From Dichetophora obliterata (lineage: Eukaryota; Arthropoda; Insecta; Diptera; Sciomyzidae): a stretch of DNA of 64,000 nt. Below the pieces are notes generated by a model, which was not told the origin of the DNA, ran no database searches, and saw only the letters and a program-made list of their open reading frames with translations. Below, one piece after another: positions 12,056-23,582 of the stretch. The translations under genes and the position numbers were made by a program. The DNA is taken from contig OY986435.1 in NCBI GenBank assembly GCA_963920525.1, forward strand, positions 265,255,299-265,319,298. Reading direction: 5' to 3'. Every line of letters starts with the position of its first letter. Position 1 is the stretch's first letter.

Positions 12056-13150
12056 TTACAAATCGCTCCATACCGGCAAGTCTATCATTGCGATTTGGTG
12101 TAGAGCGGAAATGAGTTTTAGACCTTGAATCTCGGTGGATGGTTTGATAGTTTGTTGGTTGCTCAGTATGGAGTGATGATAATGGTGATAGACAGCTGCG
12201 TGATGTTGATGATTGATCGCATTCATGTTGAGCTTGTAGAACGATCGGAGAATCTGTGTTGATTGGAGAATCACAAGGTAGCGACGAATTTTCTCTCCGC
12301 TTCCACTGTCTATCAAGAATGATGGATGATAGATATCCTTTTTTGAGGCAAATTGATGAAGCACTTCAAAAAACGGCCAGCCCTCCGCTTCTTCGGACAT
12401 AGCTTCTTCCAATGTGCCTTCTCCTGTTTTATATTTAAAAAACGATTTGTACTTCCGAACAAGGTTGTTCCATTGATTTTTGCAAGCTTTGCCCTAATTT
12501 ACCGAAAATGTATTGTTTTGCTGTAAAGCATCACCAACTTTCCTACAATTGATATAATTAATTTTTTTTAAATAAAAAAAAAATAATATAAAAATGGCAA
12601 TTGTGAACATAAATTAAGGGGACACCCTCGTTATCCCCAAAATCAAAATTCACAAATAAAAAAAACCCAAACACAATGGCCCATTATCATAGTCAAAATA
12701 AAGTGACTTTAAATTTAGTATAAGCATTTTTGACAGTTTTTCAATATTATATGTTTGTCAAAAAGCTTGCACTAAATTTAAAGTCGACTTTATTTTGACT
12801 ATGATATTGGGCCAAAATACAAAATTTTCCAAATATAAAAATTGCGGCAATTTGCATACAAAAATTTTTTGGATCCATCTATTCGGTTAATATGCACATT
12901 GTAACTTGGGGATCAAACTTGACTGGCGTTCTCTAAGTGAGGACGCATGATTTCATTATACAATGTTGCAGTTGTAATCACGCTTTTTAATTCTTTCACC
13001 CAGCGTTTATAAATCCTATCATAGAAGACGTATTTTTACAAATTTTAAGCAGCTATCCGAACTATCGTTAAAACATCAATAAATAATAAAAACTACTTAC
13101 CTCCATGCTTCATTCGTATTGGCATTTTTTCCAGTAAATAAGTGATCCAT
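12056..13150 (-). pseudogene. Harbinger Myb/SANT-like DNA-binding protein, one nonsense codon
   Basis: Exon 1 (13150-13101) begins MDHLFTGKNANTNEAW and ends at a consensus donor (GTAAGTAG). The acceptor at 12543-12544 joins it in phase to VGDALQQNN, then GKACKNQWNNLVRKYKSF and GEGTLEEAMSEEAEGWPFFEV. The tryptophan spacing and the CKNQWNNL...KYK segment match the Myb/SANT-like (MSANTD) domain of the second PIF/Harbinger gene, which helps the transposase reach DNA and the nucleus. A TAG at 12494-12496 interrupts the domain just before GKACK. The C-terminal half is low-complexity (His/Tyr-rich) and may be out of frame. The proposed 558-bp intron contains the hairpin at 12677-12813. Confidence 0.75.
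12677..12813. repeat. 137-bp hairpin MITE
   Basis: The arms from GGCCCATTATCATAGTCAAA and its inverse (ending 12813) pair along about 55 bp each with very few differences, around a short AT-rich loop. It lies inside the Harbinger intron. No target duplication is evident. Confidence 0.7.
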
Positions 13151-14461
13151 TTCAATTTTTTTTTAATGAGCGCCATTCGGTCACAATTGCTCCCTGAGAA
13201 ATTGAAACAAACATGAAGTCAGACATGAAGGAACCTTCAATCGTCTATGGCCGATATTGTCGGCGCATTAGCTCAGGACTTACATGTAATATAGTTCTTT
13301 TTTTGCTTTTTTTGCTGTGATTCCATCTTGTTAATGCTGCTTGTGTTTGAAGCGATACGCCCGGATAAATTAAACAAAAATTTTCTGCTGCTGGATCTGG
13401 TGCCGACGGTCGACGCGAATGTATTATGATCTGGCATAACAAGGGTTTTTCTTATCAGCAAGATATCAGAAGTTTAATGAAAATTAAATACTTACCAATT
13501 AAATTTAAAAGCCATTAACAATAAATGAGTATTTCACTTCTTTACTGTTGCTAGAAATTGAAATGAAATTGTAATATTTTTGTTTATATTTCCTATTGTC
13601 AAAATTTATACAACAAATTTTGAAAGGTGAAATCACCTCAAAACTGTCGAAATTTACGGAGTCGGCTGTAAAAGTAGCCAATTAACACACGCCCTAAATG
13701 TCCAAAACAAGCTTGATCTCTTTCTTTCACAGCCAAAAAGAACAGAGGGAAAAAATAGTAACGTTGCGGAGATGTAAAAAATTATCACGATGCATGTTTT
13801 CATCCTTTTCCAACAATATGTATCTGTCTAGCCCACTCGCCACTTGTTTTCAGATTTTGTAATTGCACAAAACAATGAAGTATCATACGGGCTTTAAGCT
13901 TCTTGCTTCTTGAAATTTTTGCAATTTCCAATAGTGCCCTGTTACGGTGGCGCTCATGGGCTCATCATGCTCATGCATTGTTGTTGTTTCAATGCAAATT
14001 AAAAATTTGAGAGCGAGAGCAAGAGAGTAAATTTTCACCACCACGGTCAGCAAATGATTCGACAAAAATATGAAATCATGGGATCAAAACAGTGTTGCGC
14101 TGTCGAATTATTCACAGCATTTGTGTTTAGGCATGAAAATAGTACATTTTTAGTACGAAATGTATGAAAGCAGTAAGAAAACCTGCTTAATAGGAACACT
14201 CATCGGCACACACCACCAGCATAACATAGTTTCGTCACACAGCTCATCAAACGAAAAAAGAGAGTAAAAAGTGACATGACCAGGGATCATATGACGACCA
14301 CCGTAACAACACCCATACAAATTTTAAAATTTGTGCAAAAACACGCACTAAAGCATTGTCTATAACTGCTTTGTTTGAGAATTGTTGCAAACCAAATTTT
14401 AGAAATATGTTAAGAAAAAATTAGAGGTATTCACACTGACTTGTGTAGTTGGGTATGGGTA

Positions 14462-15725
14462 CAAGGGCGTAGGCAGGATTAAAATTAGGGGGGTAAGACC
14501 TTATAAATTTCTTTACCATATCTTTCATTCATGATTTTTGCGAGTCAATGAAAATAGTTCAAAATGAATATATGGTGTCTTATTACCTGATGTTTTTATA
14601 TATAATCGACTCTAAGGGAAAAAGACTTTCAACTTATGTATATCAAAGAAACGCAAGCCATGAGATCAAATAAAGTTGCATATATTAAATTCAGGTTTAA
14701 CTCATTTTAAAATATGATATCGTTAAAAAATATGGTTTAAGAAAATTAACAAAAAATTAAAAAAAAAATCAAAGTAAATAAACCTCAACAAAATAATACA
14801 AAAAATTAAATAAAAAAAATTTTTTACTTATTTGAATATAAGTCACCGAGGATTTTCCGCAAAACGGTTAATAGTTTCATCTAGAATGTTTTCCTGGTTT
14901 TCTGTCACAAATTTTCGATGAACACTGAATATGCACAAACCTATAATTAAAGAGTTTTTCAAATTGTTCTGAATTGAATTTGATGCGTATTGATCAGTTA
15001 GCAAATCCAACTTGGCGGTGTTCAGTTTTTGAATGTTTGCTCCAACTCACAGATAGCTGGCGTTGACTGCTTACCACATGGCAGCTCTCGTCAACTTAAA
15101 ATGTAACTCTGGCTGTAGTTACAAACGAAAAGATTGCTACGATTAACTTACCACTGGCAATAGCCGAGAGAGGTATTTTAAATTTGTAACTTTTTTTGTA
15201 TGATCCGACCAAGTGCCGAAAAAACTGAAGCGGAAAATATTCTGAAGCAATGCAATATTGGCGATTCCCACATTTATACATTTACTTCCGATACTCTAGC
15301 CTCCACTACAAATGGTCCTGAAAAAATTTATTTTAATTTCTGTCTAACGAAAAATGTTGCATTTTTTTTTTTCTTTTATAAATTACTTGACTTAAAGCTC
15401 TAAAAATTTTAACCTTGTAAAATCATGAAAATATTACAATTTATTATAAACCAAAAAATGTTCACATTATCTACTTCATGTAAATATCTTAGTTCTTACA
15501 TTCCCGTTTGAACAGTTCACAATATTTTACAAAATTATACAATATCGCTTTAAAAAAACTGATTTGCTTTTCAAAGATTGCATCAGATCTAGATTCAAAG
15601 AAAAAGGTAAAATTACACTTTAAAAAAAGGATCACATATAGAAACTATTAAAAAATCCGTCGAATACAAAAAAATCTCAGACTTAGGGGAGAAATTGCCC
15701 CTTTCCCCCTCTGCCTAAGCCCTTG
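14462..15725. mobile_element. Non-autonomous hAT element, 1264 bp
   Basis: The ends are CAAGGGCGTAGGCAG and the inverse of CAAGGGCTTAGGCAG (one mismatch), flanked by a perfect 8-bp target duplication TATGGGTA (14454-14461 and 15726-15733). The GGCGTAGGCAG terminus and adjoining G-run are typical of hAT elements whose transposases carry TTF-type fingers. No transposase motif is readable inside. Confidence 0.9.
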
Positions 15726-15884
15726 TATGGGTAGATTGAGTACTTTTCATTATTGCGAGCACCCTAAATTATAATTGAGTACTTTGTAGAATAGTTTTGG
15801 GCAGTGCTGCATGTTTGTTTGACTTCCCCGGTGAATGTAGCTGATGAGAGATGAGTGACAGCTGGGAGAGGGTTTCCACCAAAT

Positions 15885-16720
15885 TGTTTTGTCTCATTTT
15901 ATGTACGCAAAATTTAGGTCATTAACTGGGCGTAAAAAAATTATTTTATATGCGAGTAATTTTTATCCCCTGAAAATAGGGCTTAAACATAGTTCGATCA
16001 CGCCCATTTTTAGATATAGAAAGTCGGTAATAATAGGCGTGGCAACATTTATACACATAGTGACCACCACTTGGTCTCATAGCATATACACACAAAGTTT
16101 CATTATAAAAACATGCACAACTCTGGAATTGTAATGATTTCTGAAAAGTAGGCATAGTTATAGTTCGACCACGCCCATTTTTGGTTGATTTGCCGATAAT
16201 AACCACACAAACTAAATTACAAAATGTTAGTCCAAAACAATTTAATACATCTGAAATATACGTCGGCCTTTGTAGTCTAGTGGAAAGTGCTCTAGACTAT
16301 CAACCCAGAGGTCCCTGGTTGGAATTCGGGCTCGGGCATGGTTCTTTCTCACTTTCTTTGTTCTTTCCTACATTTAAGAATTATGTAAAGCTAAAAATCC
16401 ACAACTAGATTGTGGAAAATGTGGAATTAAAGGACAGGAAACACTAAGAGCTTGCCGAGGTTAAGGCATAACAATAGCGTTGGTTAAAAGCAATTCAAAT
16501 TGTCTTTCACGTTTGTTTCGCCTAATCAATAATTCACGTATGGTTCCAGTTTATTCCTCTAAATAATCTATCACTTTCCTTCCAGGTCAAAGACCAAACC
16601 CTGTTTGTATAAGGCACATGCCTTGGTTCTTTGAGTGTTTAAAAAAAATATAGCGTTTTTATTGATTTGTGGGCGGTAATAGGGGTGTGGAAATTTTTTT
16701 TTATTATTTGAGACATTAGC
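15885..16720 (-). repeat. Dispersed CACGCCCA/GGGCGTGG repeat module, interrupted by a SINE
   Basis: Contains ATAGTTCGATCACGCCCATTTTTAG and related blocks (near 15990 and 16160), plus TTTTATTGATTTGTGGGCGGTAATAGGGGTGTGG after the SINE. The same modules, inverted, make up 17390-17760 and 22810-23590. No coding frame. Confidence 0.65.
16264..16650 (+). mobile_element. tRNA-derived SINE, copy 2
   Basis: The head (16264-16340) has TAGTCTAGTGGAAAGTG (A box) and GGTTGGAATTC in place of the B box seen intact in copy 1. The body matches 2408-2722 inverted, including AATGTGGAATTAAAGGACAGGAA, and ends TTGGTTCTTTGAGTGTTTAAAAAAAA. AAATATACGT just before the head and AAATATAGCGT after the A-tail look like a target duplication. 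The damaged B box suggests this copy is not transcribed. Confidence 0.85.
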
Positions 16721-17384
16721 CTTGACAACAAATGTTGTTCATAATTAGGTCAATCATTGCTTATTTTTGCAAAATATGGTAACACATGGAAAAAGTACTC
16801 AATTTAGCAAGAAATCAATCTAAGCAAGTCAGGTGATCAGCTAGAGTAGATTGATGGATAGGTACTTGGTCAGTGTGAATATCCCTATTGTTTTAAGATG
16901 TCAATGAATTAAAAAAATGAAAAATGTGGTTTATTTTTTTACGAATCTTAAATTTGTACTTTTTTTATAGGATTTTTTTTTTTTTTTGATATAACAGATT
17001 TTGTTTTTACTTAACGATTTTAATAAAAAATTGTGCAGTTCTATGTTAAATATGTGCTACGATTAATCTGCATATCCATAATACTAAAATTGATGTCCTG
17101 TTTTTGAAATGTAGGATAATAAACTTGGAAAATTAAATTTCATTAATTTTCCAAACCAAATAATACGATATTCCTTTATTTGTTCCTAATTCAAAATTGT
17201 ATTCTAAGCTATGATTCTGAATACATAGTTTTCTAAATTTGCAAACCTAAAATATTTTTTGACTTTTGTCCGCACTCGCATCACTGTGCGGTGTGAAATT
17301 TCCGCAATTTAGCTTGACTTTATTATTTCTGCGCGTTATTTTCAGCTGATTTAGCTTATATGGCATTAGACTAAAATGGTAGTT

Positions 17385-17762
17385 CAGGGCGTATGGTTAC
17401 TGTCGGCAACTTTACCAAAAATGGGCGTGGTCGCACTAAATCTACGCCCACTTTTAAGAAATCATTAAGACTCCAAAACTACTGGGCCGATTGAGCTGAA
17501 ATTTTGGCATTAGAATGCTTCCATGTACAAAATACTTACAGAAACAAAAGTAGCCACACCCCCATTCACCGCCCACTAATCAATAAAAGGTCGATATTTC
17601 AGATAGTCTTGGTCGTACGAGAATAGAATTTTGTTCTTATGCGTACTGCCAGCAACTGCACTAAAAATGGGCGTGGTTGAACTATATATACGCCCAATTT
17701 GCAGAAATCTTTCAAATTCAATCAATAAAACCCCGTCTGACTGGGACAAGTACGCCTGGTCC
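17385..17762 (+). repeat. Dispersed GGGCGTGG repeat module, two units
   Basis: Two units start GGTTACTGTCGGCAACTTTACC (17396) and its variant at about 17643. Each continues AAAAATGGGCGTGG and TACGCCCA, with ATTGAGCTGAAATTTTGGCA and ACCGCCCACTAATCAATAAAA between them. Same family as 22810-23590. Confidence 0.65.
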
Positions 17763-19873
17763 ACTAGTTTTTAATATAAAAAAAGACATTTGAACTTACC
17801 TTTAATTATTCATCTAACCTAACAAAAAATTCAAAGTTTTGAAGGTTTATCATAATTTTCTTTATAAAACTAAAGACATAACAAAAAACTTAAATTCAAT
17901 TGTTCAATATAAAAATAAGAAAGAAAGAATTTGTATAAAGGTAATAAAAAATTAATATGATAAAGACTAAAGCTCTATACTTTAAGAATCTGCCCTATAC
18001 TCCGTCCTTTTCCTGAAATAATGATGCATCTTTTAATAAGTTTAGAACTTCCGGCTCAATTTCTGAATGCGTTCTTTTGGGGTTTGATCTAATACTTGCA
18101 ATATATGGATCCGATGTTATTAGAAGGCGATTCATTATATCGGTGTTAGTGTCTATTCGTGATGTTTTTCTGGTGAACATTTCGCGGTATTTCCGAAAAT
18201 CTTTATTTTTCGCCTCCTGAGCTTCCTCGGAAAGTTGTCCAATAGGCAAGATATGTGAAGCTATTATTTCTCTTCCGTGAAGAAGAACTTTATGTACGGT
18301 AACAGTCATATTATACCAGGAGTACTCATTTAAATACACCGCTACTGTTTCTTTGCAATATGATTCAAATTTGATCAAGTCTATTTCATACCCACAATTA
18401 ATACACTCTAATATGACACAGAATCGTTTAATTAATTCAACATTTACTCCTGTGATTAGTGCTGATATCTCAGCATTTCTGAAAAATTTTCGGGCAGTAT
18501 TGCCATTGTTCGTGTTTCCTCCGTTTTGTGTTGGCATGTCTACTAAGAGTCCTAATTCCGCTCTTAATCGATCTTGCACGTATTTCTTTTTACAGTCCTT
18601 TTTTTGTTTGTTTACGGGGCCACGAACCTGCCATGCTTTAAAATCGAGCCTATAAGATATGTGTAGCACACATCCATGAGTGGAGTGGAGACAGGCCAAA
18701 AGAAAGGAATCGGCCATTAACTTCTGTTTTAGAAACAATATTTATATGATTCATTTCTTTGGGTTTTGCATGGCATAAGTAACAAGATTGAGATGAAGCA
18801 CACGAAGAAACAGCATTGCAGACTTTTCCATCTATCATACAAAATATCATATTTGTTGATAATTTAAATCTTTTGCCACCGATTTCAATGTTGGTGGAGG
18901 AGAGTAATGTAGCTTGCTGTTGTATATGAGAAACTTTTAAATTAATGAAATCAACGGATTCTTTTTCAAAATAAAATGCGACTGGGAGGCAGAATCTGGT
19001 CGAAGACGGCGCAGGATTTTTCCAAATAATGGTCTTACACTCACCGTCAAGTAAGTGTAATTGAATTGGAACCATACATATACTAAGAAGACTTTCGTCC
19101 GTACAACTTCTGTCAGAAAATTTTGCCTGTATCTGATCTGTGCTGCTCCATCACACCCCCATTTTGCGATCATGACAAGATCTCCGGTACTTGTAAGATT
19201 TTTAAGAGCTTGCTCCTGACCTTTACATAGTCGCATTGCAGTGTGATCAATCAGTGATTGTAAAGGTATTTCTGCCGAAAATTCTGTTATATTTATACCT
19301 GAAGGATAACAGATCTTTTTTGGTTCTACAACTCTGTAATAAGGTGGATATAATTTACTTTGAAACTCACTGGCTTGATCCCGTATAGCATTGTATTGGC
19401 CTGTGGATAGATTAGCATCTACAATTAATGCCAGAGCCTTATATGGATTCATTGCTGGAAGCTTCTTGGAAATTTCATTTTTCATTTTTTTATATTTTGT
19501 ATCTGCAGTAGGAGAAGAAGACCTCAATTCCCTTACAATTGCGGCCACATCTCGCTTACCAGTTTTGTACAACTTAATTTCGGCAAGGAATGTCATCTAA
19601 AAGATTTGTTGGAAATTTAATGTCGGTTGAAAGCCAGATATGTTTTTTTTTCAAAAACCTCTCTCGAACTCTACTTGACCGTGCCCATTTCTTGTAAATT
19701 GTACTTACCCAAGTTTGTATAAAGGTCTTCCAAGATAAATGAGAGATCTTTGATAGTTCTAAAATACCAAATTCTTCCATTAAAAAAGATATTATTCCGT
19801 TTACTTTGTTCGCTTTAGGAAGCTGGACCAAATCTCAAAACTTGATAAATTTGAGATGTGACGGCTCATAGTG
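17762..19873 (-). mobile_element. Transib DNA transposon relic
   Basis: The transposase gene (17995-19831) is Transib. On its 5' side the minus strand reads CACTATGAGCCGTCACATCT beginning at 19873, a heptamer of the Transib type (CACWATG). For the 3' end the best candidate is CACTAGTTTTTAATA at 17762, which matches only the first five bases; the flanks (TCAAG and TGGTC) are not a 5-bp duplication. The 3' terminus is therefore uncertain and may be lost. Confidence 0.65.
17995..19831 (-). pseudogene. Transib (RAG1-related) transposase with three frameshifts
   Basis: Reading order on the minus strand: MVQLPKANKVNG...SWKTFIQTW (19831-19600); AEIKLYKTGKRD... to IAKWGCDGAAQIRYRQNF (to about 19090); VPIQLHLLDGECKTIIWKNP, AFYFEKES, CMIDGKVCNA and CYLCHAKPKEMN (to about 18665); then CVLHISYRLDFKAWQVRGP, NTARKFFRNAEISALITGVN, WYNMTVTVHKVLLHG and HILPIGQLSEEAQEAKNKDF. 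These are family-specific blocks of Transib, the source family of RAG1. The acidic triad is visible: Asp in KWGCDG, Asp in MIDGKV, Glu in SEEAQEA. The Cys pair CYLC and the His pair HKVLLH fit the zinc-binding motif shared with RAG1. Frames shift near 19590, 19080 and 18665 and no in-frame stop otherwise breaks about 600 codons. The last shift removes a few residues after GLSPLHSWM. Confidence 0.9.
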
Positions 19874-19874
19874 T

Positions 19875-21055
19875 CAAGTCAAAATCAAAATCAGGGTTGC
19901 AAAATGTAGCAATGGTTTAATACAGTTTTGAGTATGATAAGACCCCTGTATCGTAACTGCGTTAAAATTTGGGCGCCAGTTGATTCCAGTCTATGAAAAA
20001 AATCTTTCGAAAATTTTTAATTTATTTGCGTGCTCTGAAAATTTAAGAACCTTTTTATAAGTACATAACGAAATTAAAAAAAAACATGAATTAATTAAAT
20101 TTTATATTAATAATTTTATAATACTAATATATCTGAAAAGCCAATAAAAGTTAAATTTTTGTTGTAAGTTAAAAAACTTGTTTGTAGCAATCAAATTTCT
20201 ACGAGGCATATGCCAAAGAGCGTCTGCTTGATATTAAACCAATTGGGACTTTAGTCTCGTTCTATCGTGTTTTATGGATATTTCGCATGAGTAACGGTTA
20301 AAATTTATGTTGTATTCTTAAATTGTAGACATTTAACATTGTAAAACAGTAGCTCTTTTTTAAATTTGAAATATTTCAAAAATTTAATAAAGTTCCGCTA
20401 GATTGCCATAATTTCGCACTGTGCGGCGTCTTGAAAAAGAAAAAAGTTGTGGCATACGTCAACAAATTTATTTGCTGCTGTTCTGCATAATTTTAATTTT
20501 GAAGTCGTAGAAGCAGCAATGGCAATCGGTGAAGCGGGGTATATTTTTTACTGTTTCAGTTTTTGTTTACGACCGCGAGGAGAATTCAGAACAAAGAAAA
20601 TAATTTTATGAGATCTTTTACACAACGCTACAATTGTGTTTCGGTCTCTCTCTTCGGCCTGCTAGGCCGAATGAAATTCGATACTTGTATTTGAAAAACA
20701 AAAGTCAAATAAAAGATAAAAATTAATGTGTAAGTAGACTTATTGTATCTATTTCTAAAAAAATATTTATTCTTTATAACAAATTGTGATAATTTACACT
20801 TTTTGCTATTTTTTATGTAATTTTCATTGTGAAGATATGCTGAAAATAATAAACTAATTTGCTTTTTAATTAATATTCCATTGAAAAAATTCACATAAGA
20901 CCCCGTTGCGGTAAACTCCGGTGGCAAGAACCATATTTTTCTTTAAAGATATATATTTCTGCATACTATTTGGAAAAATTTTAAAAAATTTGTACCTCGC
21001 TCTCCGATTATTTCGATACAGACACATAACATAAGCTACAAATTTGTAAATTATC
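19875..21055. other. AT-rich spacer without recognisable gene
   Basis: No transposase or paired termini recognised. The stretch contains long A/T tracts and only chance-like reading frames. Confidence 0.5.
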
Positions 21056-21150
21056 TATATATATAAAAATGGATGTATGTATGTGGGTATGTGGCTATAT
21101 CACGTATAGACTCCAAAACCGCTGAACCGATATCCCAAAAAAGGGATATA

Positions 21151-22806
21151 CAGTGTTGCGCAAAACAATGGCAACAAAATCGGTACGCTGCTACAAAATC
21201 ATGTATCTTTTTAAATATTAGGGACACACAAAAATGATTATAGGAACCAAAGCATATATTCATGCATCATATTAAAAACAAATCATATTCCAATTTGGTT
21301 TTGTTTTCTTTATTAAATTTAAAATTAATGTGACTGCATTCAGTTTGTCTGAGAGCAAAACAAAAGCAACATAATTAATATTAGGTGTAAGATCCATTAT
21401 TCTTGATAACCGCTGCACATCGACTCTGTTAAAGTAGATATGTTAGTATTAGTATATGTTTCCAATTAACTTTCAGCGCTTCATACAGCGCAGTCTTATT
21501 GGAAAACCTTTGACCAGAAACTTTTACCTTCAAAATCCCAAAAAGATTTTCAATGGGATTTAAGTCATTGCGACTGTGCCGACTAATCAAGGACTTGAAT
21601 CCCTTTGCCTCTTATGTAACCTCTGATGAGCTTTGAAGTGTGCTTTGGGTCGTGATCGGGCTGAAACGTTCACTGAAGCGACATATTCCACTCTGAATGT
21701 GGTCATATCTTGCTTTCTAAAATGTCATTATATACAAATCGATCCATAATTCCATCGATTTTTTGAAATGGTTCAACTTCATTATAGGAAAAACAAGTCC
21801 AGACCATAATGCCATCGCCTCCGTGTTAAAAATTTATTTTGCAGTTTCGGGCTTCAAGTCGTGTACCTGGGTGGCGCCGTACCGTGCACATCCCATCTGA
21901 ATTAATCAAGTTGAACTTTGATTCATCGCTAAAAAAACGGTTTTCGATTTTTGAACGGTCCAATTTAGGTGCTCTTTTGGAAGACTGAGTCTAAAAAACA
22001 ATAAATTGCAACTAGTTGTCACAATTTCAGACAGAATTGTTTAAATTCTAACACCTCACCTTGTTTCTTATGCTTAGCTGTAAGCAAAGGTTTCTCTGCC
22101 GGTCTGTAACTTCTTTAATCGTTCTCAACGGATCGTCTTCAAACAGTGCTGTGGTGGATATCTAAATCAAGTGTCCGAACAACCTTTTTGGATGTGGCAA
22201 ATGCATTTCGTTTGAACACACCACAAATGTTCCTGTCATCACGCAGCGATGTCTTCCGCGGTCGCCCTCTTTAATGTACCGTTGTTACGTCTTTTGTAAA
22301 GGTATATTTCTTTATTAACCTGCAAACTATTGACCGATTAATATCAAACTGTTTCACGTTAGATATTTGCGAATTTTCGTTTTTATATTCGGAAATAATT
22401 TGTAATTTAAGAGCTTCACAGTATTTAAAAAGTGCCATTTTAAATGGAACAGTCAATGTCACAACTAGCACAAAAAAAACTAAACTTATATGTTTATGAC
22501 TACAAACAACACGTGCTTTACAATAACGGAACTTTTACCAATAATTCTTCGAACTTCTGTTCTCTTTTTACATTTTTCAAGTTTTGTTGCTTTTGTTTTG
22601 CTCACAGACAAATTGAATGTAGTCACATTAATTTTAAATTTAATAAAAAAAAACAAAACCAAATTTGAATTTGATTTGTTTTATATATGATAAACGAATA
22701 TATGCTTTGATTCCTATAATCATTTTTGTGTGTCCCCAATATTAAAAAAGATACACGATTTTGTTGCAGCGCACTTATCTTGTTGCTATTGTTTTGCGCA
22801 ACACTG
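21151..22806 (-). mobile_element. Tc1-like transposon, copy 1, 1656 bp
   Basis: CAGTGTTGCGCAAAACAAT at the left and its inverse at the right are flanked by TA (21149-21150 and 22807-22808). Longer subterminal similarity (GCAACAAAAT, GATACACGATTTTG) makes arms of about 75 bp. A second copy lies at 32727-36195 in the opposite orientation. This copy keeps the uninterrupted site (near 22135-22150) where the second copy carries an hAT. Confidence 0.93.
21400..22438 (-). pseudogene. Tc1-like transposase, decayed
   Basis: The minus strand begins MALFKYCEALKLQIISEYKN, then QFDINRSIVCRLIKKY, a helix-turn-helix DNA-binding start; the frame stops after DVTTVH. The catalytic half is only readable in pieces: FFSDESKFN-like sequence near 21925 (first Asp), HGGDGIMVW-like near 21820, DPKHTSKL-like near 21645 (second Asp) and LNPIENLFG-like near 21560 (Glu). 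The pieces follow the DD34E order of Tc1 transposases but are separated by stops and shifts. Confidence 0.8.
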
Positions 22807-23582
22807 TATATCAGACGGTTTCGATCGTAAAAAACTTAGATTTAGTTATTTTGTTCAGATGGTTACTGTAGGTAACTGTGCAAAAAATGGGCCTGGTTTC
22901 AATATATATACGCCCACTTTTTCGAAATTATGGCAATTCCGGAGTTATACACATTTTTATAGTGAAACTTGCTGTGTAGGTGCTCCAAGAGGCGGACATT
23001 ATATATAAATGTTTTTACGCCCACTTTTACCGCCCACAAATCAATTTTTAAAAAGCAAAATGATGTGTTTTTGTCTGTGTGATGCCTATAGACTCCAAAT
23101 CTACTGAACCGATTGACCTGAAATTTTGGCAGTCGATTTGTTTCAGGTACGAGATGGTTGAGGGAAAATAAGCTGCCACACCCCTCTTTTACCGCACCCA
23201 AATCAATAAAAATGCTATATTTCAGTCGGGTTGGGTCGTATAATGCTAAAATTTTTAATTTGGTTTGTACGGTTACTGTCGACAACTGTACTAAAAATGG
23301 GTTTCCACACCCCCATTTTACCGCCCACAAATCAATGAAAATGCTTCATTTCAGACGGTTTTGGTCGTATAAGACTTAAATTTGATACTTTAGTTTGTAT
23401 GGTTACTTTCGGTAACTGTATTAAAAGTGTGTTTCTACGCCCCTTTTACCGCCCACAAACCAATGCAAATGCTTTATTTATTACGGTTTTGGTCGTTTAA
23501 GGCTTAAATTTGGTAATTTGGTTTCTGTGGTTACTGACAGTAACTGTACGAAAAATTGGTTTCCCCTCCCCATTTTTCCGCC

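Larger units (their letters stand above)
10532..13694 (+). mobile_element. PIF/Harbinger transposon, 3163 bp, two defective genes
   Basis: Terminal inverted repeats of about 28 bp (GGGCGTGTGTTAATTGGCTA at the left, its inverse at 13667-13694) are flanked by the 3-bp target duplication TAA (10529-10531 and 13695-13697), the class signature. It carries the two genes typical of autonomous members in convergent orientation: a DDE nuclease on the plus strand and a Myb/SANT-like protein on the minus strand. Both have nonsense or frame lesions, so this copy cannot move by its own products. A 137-bp hairpin sits in the intron of the second gene. Confidence 0.93.
10318..13893. mobile_element. ~410-bp TTA MITE split by a Harbinger insertion
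   Basis: AGCCCGTATGATACTTCATT at 10318 has an identical inverted partner ending at 13893, and TTA flanks both ends (10315-10317 and 13894-13896). Removing the inner Harbinger and its TAA duplicate leaves about 410 bp without coding capacity. The TTA duplication and perfect terminal repeats fit a PIF/Harbinger-derived MITE. Confidence 0.8.
14430..16879. mobile_element. TA-flanked inverted-repeat element, interrupted by an hAT and a SINE
   Basis: TTCACACTGAC at 14430 and its inverse ending 16879 are each flanked by TA. Inside the ends the arms remain related (TAGATTGA and AATTGAGTACTTTT on both sides). Subtracting the hAT (14462-15725) and SINE (16264-16650) leaves roughly 800 bp. TA duplication suggests a Tc1/mariner-type non-autonomous element. 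Confidence 0.5.

Noticed and set aside
15946..16206. 86-codon minus-strand frame as a gene
   Set aside because: It lies wholly in the dispersed CACGCCCA repeat, whose other copies do not keep the frame.
17281..20430. GCACTGTGCGG at 17283 and 20417 as Transib ends
   Set aside because: They are not inverse copies in the right sense, do not begin CACWATG next to a 5-bp duplication, and the 20417 copy lies well outside the CACTATG terminus at 19873.
20628..20927. 99-codon minus-strand frame
   Set aside because: No recognisable motif, AT-driven composition, and no conserved context.
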